Shown piece after piece: positions 53,840 to 63,869 of a DNA stretch of 64,000 nt. The DNA is from an alpha proteobacterium U9-1i (GTDB taxonomy: Bacteria > Pseudomonadota > Alphaproteobacteria > Caulobacterales > Aquidulcibacteraceae). Every line of letters begins with the position of its first letter. The first letter of the stretch is position 1. The stretch covers positions 806,001-870,000 of the forward strand of contig BBSY01000003.1 in assembly GCA_000974665.1 (NCBI GenBank), given 5' to 3'. The translations under genes and the position numbers were made by a program. The notes below the pieces were generated by a model that searched no databases, was not told the DNA's origin, and worked only from the letters and a program-made list of their open reading frames with translations.

Positions 53840-54472
53840 ATGTTCGGCCTCGGCCAATCCAAGCTCGACAAGGGCCTCGACGCGTTCGGTTCGAAAGGTT
53901 GGAAGCGTGCCCGGCGTTTCCTCACCGAAGCGCTCGAAGAAGAGGAAACCGCCAACGGCGCTTATCACCTTGGTTTGCTCTACTGGCGTGGCCTCGGCGG
54001 CCCACGTGATCACAGAGCCGCCGCGGAATGCTTCCGCGTCGCGTCCGAGCACGGACACGCGGCCGCGCAAACGGCATTCGGCGTCGCGCTGCGCAGCGGC
54101 GCCGGCGTCGCCAAGGACAAGGAAAAAGCCCGCGCCCTCTTCCGCACCGCCATGGGCGCGGGCGATCCCGAGGCCATGGCTCAGCTCGCAACCATGAGCG
54201 AGCCCGAAGAAGCGCGGCGCCTGCTTACACGCGCGTCAGAGCAAGGTCATGTCTCCGCCATGCGCCATTTGGCGGACTTGGTCGTCGCCCGCGATCCCAT
54301 CGAAGCGCTGTCGTGGCTCTATTGCGCCGTCTCGATCGCCGCTGACGAAGCCGCCCGCAAACAAGCGCGCATCATCGCCAAAGAGCTGTCCGCGCGCGAT
54401 ATCGAAGACGCGCAGAAAGCCGGCCGCACCTACGCAAAAGCGATTGAACGGAATTTGAAGGGCGCGCGCTGA
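53840..54472 (+). CDS. Sel1-repeat protein
   Basis: Soluble helical protein of 210 residues with three to four Sel1-like repeats (AYHLGLLYWRGLGGPRDHRAAAECFRVA, AQTAFGVALRSGAGVAKDKEKARALF). Such repeats bind proteins; the partner is unknown. No signal peptide. The start lies one base after the erpA stop. Confidence 0.82.
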   Translation: MFGLGQSKLDKGLDAFGSKGWKRARRFLTEALEEEETANGAYHLGLLYWRGLGGPRDHRAAAECFRVASEHGHAAAQTAFGVALRSGAGVAKDKEKARALFRTAMGAGDPEAMAQLATMSEPEEARRLLTRASEQGHVSAMRHLADLVVARDPIEALSWLYCAVSIAADEAARKQARIIAKELSARDIEDAQKAGRTYAKAIERNLKGAR

Positions 54473-54519
54473 CGCCGCGATAGCTTGCCTCGCCTCAGCC
54501 GCGCGTGAATGATGGCGCC

Positions 54520-55173
54520 ATGAACGTCACCGAAGCCCTGCGCGCGCGAGTCTCTATTCGCGATTTCAAACCCGATCCGCTGCCCGAAGCGCTGGTGCGC
54601 GAAATCATCGATGTTGCGCGCTTTGCGCCATCGGGCGGCAACGTTCAGCCCTGGAAGGTTGTCGCGGTCGCCGGCGCGGAAAAAGACGCGATCATCGAGA
54701 TGGCGAAAACCGGCGGCGGCGATATCGGCGATCGTTTCGTCTATCCAGCCGATCTTTGGGAACCCTATCGGTCACGCCGCTTCAAAGTCGGCGAAGATAT
54801 GTACGCATTGCTCGGCATCTCGCGCGAAGACAAAGCCGGGCGCTGGTCGCAGTTCGCGCGCAATTATCAGTTCTTCGGCGCACCCGTGGCGCTCTTTTTC
54901 ATCATCGACGAGCGCATGGGCTACGGCCAATGGGCGCACATGGGCATGTTCATGCAATCGATCGCGCTCGCCGCACAGGAACGCGGTGTGTCGAGCTGCA
55001 TGCAAGAGGCCTGGGCGCGCCTGCGCACACCGCTCAAAGCGCACTTCAATCTCGAACCGACGGAGATGGTCTATTGCGGCATGGCGCTCGGCTACGCGGC
55101 CGAGGCGCCCATCAACACCCTGCGCAGCGACCGCGCGCCAGTGGATGAGATCGCGACGTTCAAAGGTTTCTAA
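54520..55173 (+). CDS. nitroreductase family protein
   Basis: FMN-dependent oxidoreductase of about 217 residues. MNVTEALRARVSIRDFKPDP and ARFAPSGGNVQPWKVVAV form the FMN-binding start, and GMALGYAAEAPINTLRSDR the end. Related to NfnB/RutE-like enzymes reducing nitro compounds or quinones. An ATG at 54505 is also possible. Confidence 0.9.
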   Translation: MNVTEALRARVSIRDFKPDPLPEALVREIIDVARFAPSGGNVQPWKVVAVAGAEKDAIIEMAKTGGGDIGDRFVYPADLWEPYRSRRFKVGEDMYALLGISREDKAGRWSQFARNYQFFGAPVALFFIIDERMGYGQWAHMGMFMQSIALAAQERGVSSCMQEAWARLRTPLKAHFNLEPTEMVYCGMALGYAAEAPINTLRSDRAPVDEIATFKGF

Positions 55174-55499
55174 ACATTCCGCCGTGCGTTACCGAGGACG
55201 CCGTCCTCGGCAAAATCCACCACCGCGAACACGACGCCCATCACGACCAGCCAAAGGATCGGCGTCAGGATCATGGGAAACGCGTGCTGCACGTCGTCAT
55301 TGTAAGCCGTCCACGCCACCTTGCACGAGGCGAACGCGGCGATCGGATAGACCCAGCACAACAGCTCCGCCACCAGTCGCGCGAGCGGCGAACGCCAGAG
55401 CGCACGCTCTTCCGCCGTCCATAGACGAAGCGCCAGTCCCAAACTGGCGAGCCCCACCACCAGGTGGAACAAAGTAAAGGCGACCATCATTACCAACAT
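55170..55499 (-). CDS. small membrane protein, unknown
   Basis: 109 residues with three hydrophobic segments (about 5-25, 40-58, 75-97) separated by short polar loops. I do not recognise a family. The ATG at 55499 has no strong SD. It is convergent with the nitroreductase (4-base overlap). Hydrophobic periodicity supports a real gene. Confidence 0.6.
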   Translation of the reverse strand: MLVMMVAFTLFHLVVGLASLGLALRLWTAEERALWRSPLARLVAELLCWVYPIAAFASCKVAWTAYNDDVQHAFPMILTPILWLVVMGVVFAVVDFAEDGVLGNARRNV

Positions 55500-55591
55500 A
55501 GCCCCCGCGTTCTAGCACAACGCAGGCGCTTTGCCTCGCTCTCGCAGGCCTTCCCCGCGAACTTTTGTTCGCGCAGACGAGGAGATTGGTG

Positions 55592-55744
55592 ATGACCACC
55601 CGCAAAGTCGGCGATCACGTCGAAATCGACAAAGAAGACGCCCGCGCCGGCCAAACCGGCGCCCACGTGCGTTACATCCTGGCGACCTCGATCGTCCTTG
55701 TGGTGGCGGGTTTCGCCGCCGTGGCCTTGGGCTGGTTTGGCTGA
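55592..55744 (+). CDS. 50-residue tail-anchored membrane peptide
   Basis: MTTRKVGDHVEIDKEDARAG leads to one membrane helix (YILATSIVLVVAGFAAVALG) ending GWFG. GAGGAGA lies 8 bases upstream of the ATG. Codon use and the clean helix suggest a real small membrane protein, upstream of xth. No family recognised. Confidence 0.65.
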   Translation: MTTRKVGDHVEIDKEDARAGQTGAHVRYILATSIVLVVAGFAAVALGWFG

Positions 55745-55782
55745 GATTGCCCGCGAGCGGGCTCGGCTGCTAAGCCGGGCCC

Positions 55783-56562
55783 ATGAAAATCGCCACCTGG
55801 AACGTCAATTCGATCATCGCCCGCTTGCCCACGGCGCTCGCAGTGCTGAAGGAGCTCGATGCTGACGTCGTCTGCTTGCAAGAGCTCAAGTGCGAGGATC
55901 ACCGTTTCCCCCGCCTCGAGATCGAGGACATGGGCTATAACGTCGAAACCTTCGGGCAAAAAACCTATAACGGCGTGGCCCTCCTGTCGAAGCATCGTAT
56001 CGAAGACGTGACACGCGGTATTCCCGGTTTTGAACACGATCAATCCCGTTACATCGAAGCCGTCATCTCGGCGCCCGAAGGCGCGGTACGTGTCGCCTCG
56101 ATTTACGCGCCGAACGGCAACCCGCCAGACACTGAAAAATTTACGCTGAAGCTCAACTTCGTCTCCGCACTGCACGCACACGCGAAAGCATTGCTGAAGC
56201 ACGAAGAGGTTACTGTGCTCGCCGGCGATTACAACGTGATCCCGCGCGACGAAGATTGCTGGGATCCGCGCGTGTGGCAGGGCGACGCGCTGTTCCGCCC
56301 GGAATCACGCGGCGGCTATCGCGCGCTTCTGAATCTCGGCTATTCCGACGCCTACATGCAGGCCGACGCACGCGCCCACACCTACACCTTCTGGGATTAC
56401 CAAGCCGGCGCCTGGCAGAAGGACCACGGCATCCGCATCGATCACTTGCTGCTCTCGCCACTCGCCGCGGATCGCCTGCACGCTGTCGCGATCCACAAAA
56501 AAGCGCGCGGCATGGAAAAAGCCAGCGATCACGTGCCCATCATGGCGACGTTGGCGCTCTAG
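55783..56562 (+). CDS. xth: exodeoxyribonuclease III
   Basis: AP endonuclease/3'-exonuclease of 259 residues for base-excision repair. MKIATWNVNSIIARL, metal ligand Glu in LQELKCED, YAPNG, LAGDYNVIP and catalytic SDHVPI are all present. Normal length. Convergent with the FG-GAP gene. Confidence 0.95.
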   Translation: MKIATWNVNSIIARLPTALAVLKELDADVVCLQELKCEDHRFPRLEIEDMGYNVETFGQKTYNGVALLSKHRIEDVTRGIPGFEHDQSRYIEAVISAPEGAVRVASIYAPNGNPPDTEKFTLKLNFVSALHAHAKALLKHEEVTVLAGDYNVIPRDEDCWDPRVWQGDALFRPESRGGYRALLNLGYSDAYMQADARAHTYTFWDYQAGAWQKDHGIRIDHLLLSPLAADRLHAVAIHKKARGMEKASDHVPIMATLAL

Positions 56563-56568
56563 TCCAGC

Positions 56569-58113
56569 TTACTCGGCTGGCGGCCTGATCGTCGTTAGGC
56601 CGTCGCGGTTGAAGCGCGTCACGTTCTGAACTCGCCCATCCGGCCAACGCACCTCGAGCCGAAGCACCCGCTCGCCACGCGGAACGCCATAATAAAACGT
56701 GCTGCCGCTCTGCGAGCGCATCGCCGATTGTCCCATGGCCTCGCGTATCTGGCGGCGCTCGCCCGCCGGCCCGCGCGTAACCAACGTCGCGCGCGCGCCG
56801 ATCGGATCAGGCGCGCCGTACCTGTCGCGCAGCGTCACCCGTAGCGGCGTCCCGCAAAGGCCGCTCTCGTTTCGCAAGACCGTTATGTAGTCGCCTTCGG
56901 TTGTCTCGCCCCAATTGCCGATCACCACGTCCAGATCGCCGTCGCCATCAAGGTCGCCAGTCGCCATCCCCGAATGGGTCGACACGCGTTCGCCCAACTC
57001 CGCCGCGAACGGAGCGAAGGCGCCGCTCCCATCATTCCGCCACGCCGAGATCCCGGACTCGTAGCCGCTATGCAACAAGTCGAGATCACCGTCTAAGTCG
57101 AGATCGGCGAACGCCGCACCGGTCGCCCATTGCTCGTGCGTCGGCGCGCTAAACCGCGTGTCGCGCGTAAACAGGCCTTCGCCATCATTGAGAAAGATGA
57201 AATCGCCGCCCGCGAAATTGCCGGTGAACAGATCGAGATCGCCGTCACCGTCGATATCGTCGGTCGCCGCCGATGCTGACGCATAAGCGATGTCGCTAAA
57301 GCCCTGCCCCTCCGTCCGCACGAAGCGCCATTCCCCGTCATTGCGGTAGAGCTGCGGCGCCTCGTAATCCCCGGGCGCCATGTTAGAGCGCCGTAAGATG
57401 TCGCTGTTCGGCACGAACAGATCGACGTCGCCGTCATTGTCGTAATCCGCCCAGAGGATCGCACCTGGATTTGCGGCGCCGTTCTCGATCGCCGTGCCGG
57501 TCACACGCGAAAATACACCGTCGTCGTTTCGATAAACCAGAAGCGGCGCGTTGAGCTCCAGCGTCGGCCCGCCCGACATCAAATCCAGATCGCCGTCGCG
57601 ATCGATGTCGACCCACGATACCGCAAAATTGCTTCCTGGCGTCGTGGTGGCGTCTCCCAATTCCTCGCGCGCGAACCTGCCGCCACCCAGATTGCGAATG
57701 AACACGTCTGGCCGCCCGTGTTGCACGCCGATGAACGCATCAAGATCGCCGTCGTGGTCCACATCCCCCCACGAGCTGCCCGAATAGGGATTGTCCGCGG
57801 GCGAGAAAGCTGCGTCGGTGGAGCGCGCGAAGTTTCCCGCGCCATCGTTCAGATAGAGAATGTTGGCGCGATACACGAATGGTCGAACAGAAGGGCTGTA
57901 CCCAGCCGTCGTCATCAGATCGAGATCGCCGTCACCGTCGGCATCGATCAAGCTCACACCACCCAGAAAGCCGCGATCGGCGGCGCCGTCGCCCACCCGC
58001 AATTCACTCGCCACAAGCGTCGGCGGTGCGCAAATCGCCGCGAACTCACCACCTGGAGCATTGGCGCAAGCCGTAAGCAGGGCGGCGAAAATGGCAGCTG
58101 CAAATCGTTTCAT
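56569..58113 (-). CDS. FG-GAP/VCBS repeat lipoprotein with ASPIC/UnbV domain
   Basis: Lipoprotein of 514 residues, lipobox LTAC. The body is a beta-propeller with at least seven calcium-binding DxDxDGDLD loops (for example DADGDGDLDL, DHDGDLDAFI, DNDGDVDLFV). The C-terminal PLRVTLRDRYGAPDPIGARA is the ASPIC/UnbV domain, giving the CRTAC1-like layout. Probably surface-exposed and adhesive or ligand-binding. Monocistronic. Confidence 0.87.
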   Translation of the reverse strand: MKRFAAAIFAALLTACANAPGGEFAAICAPPTLVASELRVGDGAADRGFLGGVSLIDADGDGDLDLMTTAGYSPSVRPFVYRANILYLNDGAGNFARSTDAAFSPADNPYSGSSWGDVDHDGDLDAFIGVQHGRPDVFIRNLGGGRFAREELGDATTTPGSNFAVSWVDIDRDGDLDLMSGGPTLELNAPLLVYRNDDGVFSRVTGTAIENGAANPGAILWADYDNDGDVDLFVPNSDILRRSNMAPGDYEAPQLYRNDGEWRFVRTEGQGFSDIAYASASAATDDIDGDGDLDLFTGNFAGGDFIFLNDGEGLFTRDTRFSAPTHEQWATGAAFADLDLDGDLDLLHSGYESGISAWRNDGSGAFAPFAAELGERVSTHSGMATGDLDGDGDLDVVIGNWGETTEGDYITVLRNESGLCGTPLRVTLRDRYGAPDPIGARATLVTRGPAGERRQIREAMGQSAMRSQSGSTFYYGVPRGERVLRLEVRWPDGRVQNVTRFNRDGLTTIRPPAE

Positions 58114-58227
58114 GGCTTTCGGCTAGCGTTCGCCCTCCCCGTGCGCGTATCACGTTCGACGGAACGCAAGCATCCGGCGACCAACGCAGGCATGGGAACG
58201 GGGGGCCGTGACGCACGTTGACGCGCC

Positions 58228-58641
58228 ATGGCCGCCTCATCACGCCCCTTAGACGCCGGTTCCCCGCTTCATGTGGAGGAACTCGACACCGCCGACATCG
58301 AACGGCTCGCGCGCTGGTTGGATGGCCGCTATCGCATCCCCGGAACCAATATCCGCTTCGGATACGATAGCCTCATCGGCCTCGCGCCAGGCGTTGGCGA
58401 CACCATAACCGGCGCGCTCGGCCTCTATATCATCGCCCGCGCCCACCGCCTCGGAGCCCCAAGGCACTTGATCGCCCGCATGCTTGGCAACGTCGCGATC
58501 GATAGTCTTATCGGCGCTATTCCGATCCTCGGCGACCTCTTCGACGTCGTCTACAAATCCAACAGCGCAAATATCAAGATGCTTCTTAAACATCTTGAAA
58601 GCGAACGCGCACGGCCGCTGCGGAATGTCACGCGCCGCTAG
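58228..58641 (+). CDS. DUF4112 family membrane protein
   Basis: 137 residues. DGRYRIPGTNIRFGYDSLIGLAPGVGDTIT and NVAIDSLIGAIPILGDLFDVVYKSN are diagnostic of DUF4112. Two hydrophobic segments. Function unknown. Convergent overlap of 4 bases with yacG. Confidence 0.9.
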   Translation: MAASSRPLDAGSPLHVEELDTADIERLARWLDGRYRIPGTNIRFGYDSLIGLAPGVGDTITGALGLYIIARAHRLGAPRHLIARMLGNVAIDSLIGAIPILGDLFDVVYKSNSANIKMLLKHLESERARPLRNVTRR

Positions 58642-58811
58642 TCACGCGATGGCGTTTCCTCGTCCGCATCGTCTTCCTCGCTCGCGGGGATCGCGTAACT
58701 ACCGCTGAGCCAGCGGTGCAAATCCACGTCCGCGCAGCGTTTGGAGCAGAACGGCCGGTACTTTTCATCCTGCGGTTTGCCGCAATGGGCGCACTTGCGT
58801 TGCTCGCTCAC
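58638..58811 (-). CDS. yacG: DNA gyrase inhibitor YacG (zinc-binding)
   Basis: 57 residues with a four-cysteine zinc site: KCAHCGKP then FCSKRCADVDLHRWLSGSYAIP, the YacG consensus. The GTG start overlaps the stop of the RNase gene (GTGA). YacG binds GyrB in E. coli. The C-terminus is acidic. Confidence 0.92.
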   Translation of the reverse strand: MSEQRKCAHCGKPQDEKYRPFCSKRCADVDLHRWLSGSYAIPASEEDDADEETPSRD

Positions 58812-59893
58812 AGAGCCCTCGCATCAATCTTTTCGCGCGCGCTCGGTGCGGCGTCCAATGTCCAACGCATGCCGATCCGATTGGACAACGCCGCGCGCCA
58901 ATCAAACTCAGCGCCGTCGAGCCAGGCCTTGACATCAGGCGCAACCGTGCAGGCAATCTGCCGCCCCGTCACCGCGCGCGCCTCGCGTTCGATGGAGCGC
59001 AGCGCCATCAACGCGACCGTTTCTACGCTCAACCGCCCGTCCGTCTCGCGCATCTGCTCGTGCAATGGCGTCCGCAATTGCGCGCGTGCCAACTCAAATA
59101 CACCGAAACGCGAGAGCCCGCCGAGGTTCACGCTCCACGGATCGCCCGCAAACGCCTCGCGGACCGCGTTCTCCAGTTGCGCGCGGTGCTTCTTAGAACG
59201 CATCGACACAAAATCGATGGCGATCACGCCACCCAGCGAGCGCAGACGTATCTGCCGCGCCGCCTCTTTTGCCGCAGCTATGTTGAGTTCAAGCGCGAAG
59301 CGTTCGGGATCGCCCGTGCCCGCACGCCCGCCCGCATCCACATCGATCGCCACCAACGCCGAAGTCGGTTCAATCGCGAGCGCCCCGCCGCCCGGCACAG
59401 GCACGGTGCGCGCCAGCGCGTCCTCAATCGCGGCATCCAAATTTGCGCGTGTCTGCGCATCCGCCGGTTTGGCGGCGGCGATGTCGTCGTCGCATTCGTG
59501 GCGCGCAATACGATGCGGCGCCTCGCCGTCATGGCCAATTTCCTGCAAATCCAGCACCGGGCTCTTCGCCCGCGCCGCTTCACGCGTGACGCCGACGACA
59601 ACGCCCTCGCCCTCGCGCAGCGCGACATGCTCCTTGCCGGCGCGCCGCACACGCCCGTTCTGATCGAGCGGCAGGAACCCCGCTTGATCCTTCAGCCCCA
59701 AATCCAGGAACACCCCGCGCCGGCGGCGATCAATCTCGCGCACGCGCGCGACATACAATTCGCCCCAACGCGCGCGTCGGCCCTCGTCGCTTTGGCGCAC
59801 CACACGCAACGCCATCACGCGCCCATTCTGCACCAATGCCTCGCGCGTCTCGCCCACGGCCGCGTCAACCCAGCGCTCCAGCGCCTCGCTCAT
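58808..59893 (-). CDS. ribonuclease E/G family protein (short RNase G-like)
   Basis: 361 residues, about 130 shorter than RNase G. It has the S1-like start ([22 protein letters not shown]) and the catalytic region with [12 protein letters not shown] and [11 protein letters not shown], both catalytic Asp present, but no zinc-link CPxC, so it may not tetramerise. It is coupled to maf upstream and yacG downstream. A second paralogue of the full-length rne at 32 kb. Confidence 0.88.
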   Translation of the reverse strand: MSEALERWVDAAVGETREALVQNGRVMALRVVRQSDEGRRARWGELYVARVREIDRRRRGVFLDLGLKDQAGFLPLDQNGRVRRAGKEHVALREGEGVVVGVTREAARAKSPVLDLQEIGHDGEAPHRIARHECDDDIAAAKPADAQTRANLDAAIEDALARTVPVPGGGALAIEPTSALVAIDVDAGGRAGTGDPERFALELNIAAAKEAARQIRLRSLGGVIAIDFVSMRSKKHRAQLENAVREAFAGDPWSVNLGGLSRFGVFELARAQLRTPLHEQMRETDGRLSVETVALMALRSIEREARAVTGRQIACTVAPDVKAWLDGAEFDWRAALSNRIGMRWTLDAAPSAREKIDARAL

Positions 59894-60444
59894 CGCGCGC
59901 CCTCAAGCAAGTTGGCAGTTTCATACAGCGGCAACCCAACAATCGCGGAATACGAACCGATGATGTTGGTGATGTAACGCGCCGCAAGCCCTTGCGCCGC
60001 GTAACCGCCGGCCTTGCCCCGCCACTCAGCGCTGGCGATGTAAGCTTCAAGCTCGCCACGCGAGAGCCGCTTGAACGTCACGCGCGTCTCTACAAGCCGC
60101 GAGCGAACGCCAACGGCGCTCCGCAGCGCCACGCCGGTGTAAACCCGATGCGTCCGCCCCGAGAGGAGCGCCAAACACGCACGCGCCTCGGCCTCCGTCT
60201 CCGCCTTCGGCAAAATCCGCCGCCCGACGGCCACCACTGTGTCGGCCGCCAACACCAAAGCATCGTCGGCCGCCACGGCTTCCGCCTTGCCGCGCGCCAG
60301 TCGCAGCGCCAACAGACGCGGCGACTCGCCCTTCAGCGGCGTTTCGTCAATATCGGCTGCGATGACCTCGTCGGGCGATACGCCAATTTGCGCCAGCAGC
60401 GCGAGGCGCCGCGGCGAAGCGCTCGCCAGAACGAGCCGCGTCAT
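59890..60444 (-). CDS. maf: Maf family nucleotide pyrophosphatase
   Basis: House-cleaning pyrophosphatase of 184 residues. [18 protein letters not shown] at the start, [10 protein letters not shown], and [14 protein letters not shown] with the general Asp are diagnostic. ATG at 60444 overlaps the SDR stop (ATGA). The longer frame is rejected. Confidence 0.94.
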   Translation of the reverse strand: MTRLVLASASPRRLALLAQIGVSPDEVIAADIDETPLKGESPRLLALRLARGKAEAVAADDALVLAADTVVAVGRRILPKAETEAEARACLALLSGRTHRVYTGVALRSAVGVRSRLVETRVTFKRLSRGELEAYIASAEWRGKAGGYAAQGLAARYITNIIGSYSAIVGLPLYETANLLEGAR

Positions 60445-61325
60445 GTCCGCTTCGGCATGCCCAAGCGCTTGGCGATAACCTTGTCGACGGCGCGCGGCCC
60501 GAGCAGGCGCGGCAAGGTGCGGTCCATGAACGGCCGGCGCAGAATGTGATAGCGCGTCTTCGGGCTCGCATCGCTCAGGCAATGCCAGATGAGATCGCCC
60601 ACATCGGACGCGGGCAAGCCTTCGCGGCCCTGCGCCAACATGTAATTGGACACACGCTCCATCATGGGCGCGTAGGGGGTGTTGGCAAAGCGATTCAGAT
60701 CCTCGCCTTCGGCCTTATCCCAGATCGGCGTCGCGATCGCGCCCGGGCCAACCACGATCACGTCGATGCCGTAGAGCATGAGCTCCCGCCGCAATGATTG
60801 CGAATAGCCTTCAAGCGCAAACTTCGAAGCCGCGTACGGCCCGACGAACGGCGCGCCGTTCTGTCCGCCGACCGACGAAATCATGACGATCCGCCCCGGC
60901 TTGCCGCTGCGTGCTTCATCGGCCCCCAACACATCCGCGAACGCACGCGTGACATTGTGGACGCCGAACAGATTGATCTCGAACTGGCGCTTCAGCTCCT
61001 CGGTGTCGAGATGCAAGAGCGGCCCCGGCACGGCGATGCCGGCATTGTTGACGAGGCCGAAAAGCTTGCGTCCACCCAACGCCGCCGCCACTTGCGCCGC
61101 GCCCGCCCGCACCGCAGGTTCATCAGCGACGTCAAAAAGCAACGGCGTCACCGCCGCGCCGAACTCGCTCCGCAAGCTATCTGCATCGGCTTGCTTGCGC
61201 ACGCTGGCGAAAACGTGTGCGCCTTCGCGCACGGCTTTCGCAACCGCCGCGCGGCCAATGCCCGTGGAGGCGCCCGTGACGACGACGGCGCGGTCGAGCG
61301 AACCGGAGGAGGATGCTGATGTCAT
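60441..61325 (-). CDS. short-chain dehydrogenase/reductase
   Basis: 294 residues, classical SDR: cofactor motif TGASTGIG near 18-25, NNAG, catalytic Ser in ISSVGG and YxxxK in YAASK. The substrate is unknown. The 3' part is longer than in minimal SDRs. Overlaps infA by 4 bases and maf by 4. Confidence 0.9.
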   Translation of the reverse strand: MTSASSSGSLDRAVVVTGASTGIGRAAVAKAVREGAHVFASVRKQADADSLRSEFGAAVTPLLFDVADEPAVRAGAAQVAAALGGRKLFGLVNNAGIAVPGPLLHLDTEELKRQFEINLFGVHNVTRAFADVLGADEARSGKPGRIVMISSVGGQNGAPFVGPYAASKFALEGYSQSLRRELMLYGIDVIVVGPGAIATPIWDKAEGEDLNRFANTPYAPMMERVSNYMLAQGREGLPASDVGDLIWHCLSDASPKTRYHILRRPFMDRTLPRLLGPRAVDKVIAKRLGMPKRT

Positions 61326-61540
61326 TTGAACCTGTACGTGATCCGCCCCTTGGTCAGATCATACGGCGTCATCTCGACGAGCACTTTATCGCCCGCCAGC
61401 ACGCGAATGCGGTTCTTGCGCATCTTGCCGGCCGTATGAGCGATGATCTGGTGCTCGTTCTCGAGCTTCACCAGGAACGTCGCGTTGGGCAAAAGCTCAA
61501 CCACCGTACCTGCGAACTCCAATAATTCTTCTTTCGCCAT
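61322..61540 (-). CDS. infA: translation initiation factor IF-1
   Basis: 72 residues, single S1/OB fold: [20 protein letters not shown] and [20 protein letters not shown] are diagnostic. GAGGAGAGA lies directly before the ATG. Leading gene of infA-SDR-maf-RNase-yacG. Confidence 0.97.
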   Translation of the reverse strand: MAKEELLEFAGTVVELLPNATFLVKLENEHQIIAHTAGKMRKNRIRVLAGDKVLVEMTPYDLTKGRITYRFK

Positions 61541-61601
61541 TCTCTCCTCATTGCCCAGAAAACTAGGGACCCTGAACTAGGGGAATCCCCTGGGCGCGGG
61601 T

Positions 61602-61607
61602 CTTATA
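61602..61607 (-). promoter_or_regulatory. possible infA promoter -10
   Basis: TATAAG on the minus strand, with a leader of about 55 bases to the infA ATG; the -35 (TCGACG) is weak. Confidence 0.35.
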
Positions 61608-61618
61608 GAGGCCGCGCT

Positions 61619-62098
61619 TCACCCCGTCGACGGTCGCGGAAACCGCGCCGCGATCTTCTTGTCCAGCCCGTCCCGGACCAGACGATACTCCATAAGCCGT
61701 TGATCGCGCGAGCCTTCCGCCAGGGAGGGGTCAAACGTTGGCCAGTATTCCGCTGCCGCCGCGCGGGTTCCCACCAGATTGAGCGCCGTGTGATGCGCCT
61801 CAGGGGAGAGGGAAACGATCAAATCGAAGGGTGGATCGTCCTCATCGAACCCATCAAGCCCCTTGGGGCGGTAGCTCATGATATCGCCGCCCGCCTCATC
61901 CATCACCGCGCAGGCCATGCCATCGACCAACTCACCAGGCCTGATCCCCGCGCTATCGATCCGCACCATCGATCCCCAGCGCATCCGCATCAGTTCGGCC
62001 GCCATCACCGAACGGATCTGGTTGCGTGTGCAGAGAAACAAAACCGCGCCAATCGGACCATCGGGCGGACCGTCTGCGGATACATCGCCCGCGCCCAA
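61619..62098 (-). CDS. low-molecular-weight phosphotyrosine phosphatase family protein
   Basis: 159 residues. The P-loop FLCTRNQIRS (Cys23, Arg29) and the Asp in FDPSLAEGS match the LMW-PTP/ArsC-like fold. In many alphaproteobacteria this gene lies between UPF0262 and infA. It may act on protein phosphotyrosine or arsenate; not decidable. Confidence 0.87.
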   Translation of the reverse strand: MGAGDVSADGPPDGPIGAVLFLCTRNQIRSVMAAELMRMRWGSMVRIDSAGIRPGELVDGMACAVMDEAGGDIMSYRPKGLDGFDEDDPPFDLIVSLSPEAHHTALNLVGTRAAAAEYWPTFDPSLAEGSRDQRLMEYRLVRDGLDKKIAARFPRPSTG

Positions 62099-62101
62099 AA
62101 C

Positions 62102-62575
62102 TCAGCTCCGCACATGCAAAGTGCAGATGAGCGTGAACAGGCGCCTAGAAGTTTCGAAATCGACCTTGAATTTACCGTCGAGCGTCTTGGAGAGAATTTC
62201 GGCGCCGTCATTGTGGAGCCCCCGCCTGCCCATATCGATGGCTTCTATCTGCGAGGGCGTCGCCGAACGGATCGCGGTGTAATAGCTCTCGCAGATCATG
62301 AAATAATCTTTGATCAGCTTCCGCAAAGGCGAGAGCGAGAGGTGATACGCGCACACCTGCGCACCAGCCTCGCTGGTGACGTGAAACGCTAAGCGTCCAT
62401 CGGCAACGCCCAGCATCAACACGTAAGGCCCCTGATCCTCACCCTCGACGCCGAAGACGTTCGCTTCCTTCAGATCAAACACCGCGATGCGGCGCTCGTG
62501 CTCTACGTTCGGATTCGCTGGTGCGAGCGAAGCCTCATCGAGAACGATGTCAACGAGGCGATCGCGCTCACTCAT
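62102..62575 (-). CDS. UPF0262 family protein
   Basis: 157 residues. [31 protein letters not shown] and [20 protein letters not shown] are diagnostic of the alphaproteobacterial UPF0262. ATG at 62575; a TTG three codons upstream is less likely. Slight overlap with hisD. Function unknown. Confidence 0.9.
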   Translation of the reverse strand: MSERDRLVDIVLDEASLAPANPNVEHERRIAVFDLKEANVFGVEGEDQGPYVLMLGVADGRLAFHVTSEAGAQVCAYHLSLSPLRKLIKDYFMICESYYTAIRSATPSQIEAIDMGRRGLHNDGAEILSKTLDGKFKVDFETSRRLFTLICTLHVRS

Positions 62576-63866
62576 TGCGCTCAAGCCTCAGCCGCACCGA
62601 GCGCGCGTGGGCTGGCAGCCCCTCCGTGTCCGCCAGCGTCGCAGCGCTCGGCCCAATCGCGCGCACCGCATCGGTGCTCGCGCCGATCAGAGTTGTACGC
62701 TTCATAAACGTAAGCACCGAGACACCGGATGCATAGCGCGCCGCACGCGAGGTCGGTAGCACGTGGCTTGGGCCAGCGACGTAATCGCCCAACGCTTCCG
62801 GCGCCTGCGCGCCCAGGAAAATCGCGCCAGCGTGCCGGATCAACGCCGCCAACCGCTCCGGTTCGCGCGCGGCGATCTGGACGTGCTCAGGGGCGGCCAT
62901 GTCGATCAGGCTTGCCGCCTGCTCCAGCTTCGGCACGACAATGATCGCGCCATGCCGCTCCCAAGACGCCCGCGCCGAAGGCCCGGCTTGATGCACCCGC
63001 AACGCCGCTTCAACCGCATCGCCGACGGCGCGCGCATACACATAATCCTGCGTGAACAGCACCGACTGCGCGTCTTCGTCGTGTTCCGCTTGCGCCAGCA
63101 GGTCGGCCGCAATCCATTCCGCCGGCGCCGAACCGTCGGCCCACACGAACACTTCCGACGGTCCCGCCACCGCATCGACACCAACATCGCCGAACACGAT
63201 CTTCTTCGCCGCCGCGACAAACGCATTGCCCGGACCAACGACGACATCGCACGCCGCCAGATCTCCTGCGCCATAGGCCAGCGCCGCAACACCTTGCGCG
63301 CCACCGATCGCCCACACTTCATCAACGCCGGCGATGTCAGCCGCCGCAAGGATCGCTGGGTTTTCGTGCAGCTTGCCCGGCGGTGTCGCCATCACTACGC
63401 GTGACACGCCCGCCGCTTTCGCGGGGATCGCGTTCATCAGTACGCTTGAGGGATACGCCGCCAGCCCGCCCGGCGCGTACACGCCTGCGGAATCCACTGC
63501 CGTCCAGCGCCAACCGAGCGTCACGCCTTCGCCGTCCACCCATTGCGCATCTTCCGGCTTTTGCCGCGCATGAAAATCGTGGATGCGCGCCGCCGCGCGT
63601 TCCAGTGCGGCGATCACGTCGGGCTTGCAGGCCACGCGCGCGGCTTTCCGCGCCGCCTCACTCACACGCAAATCTTCTTGTGTCTGCGCAATCCCATCGT
63701 ACTTCGCGGCCAGCGCCAGCACCGCATTCACGCCACGCGTGCGTACATCATTGACGATCACGCGAACGCCCGCTTCCACGGCATCCAGCCGCGCGCCCCG
63801 CTCAGCGATCAGCTGCGCATATGCGTCGGCAAAATCCGCGTCCACGAAGTTCAGGATGCGCGTCAC
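62568..63866 (-). CDS. hisD: histidinol dehydrogenase
   Basis: Last two steps of histidine synthesis, 432 residues. [41 protein letters not shown], and [13 protein letters not shown] with zinc ligands are the signature. Normal length. First gene of the hisD-UPF0262-LMW-PTP set. Palindromic element E lies directly upstream. Confidence 0.96.
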   Translation of the reverse strand: MTRILNFVDADFADAYAQLIAERGARLDAVEAGVRVIVNDVRTRGVNAVLALAAKYDGIAQTQEDLRVSEAARKAARVACKPDVIAALERAAARIHDFHARQKPEDAQWVDGEGVTLGWRWTAVDSAGVYAPGGLAAYPSSVLMNAIPAKAAGVSRVVMATPPGKLHENPAILAAADIAGVDEVWAIGGAQGVAALAYGAGDLAACDVVVGPGNAFVAAAKKIVFGDVGVDAVAGPSEVFVWADGSAPAEWIAADLLAQAEHDEDAQSVLFTQDYVYARAVGDAVEAALRVHQAGPSARASWERHGAIIVVPKLEQAASLIDMAAPEHVQIAAREPERLAALIRHAGAIFLGAQAPEALGDYVAGPSHVLPTSRAARYASGVSVLTFMKRTTLIGASTDAVRAIGPSAATLADTEGLPAHARSVRLRLERNE

Positions 63867-63869
63867 TCT

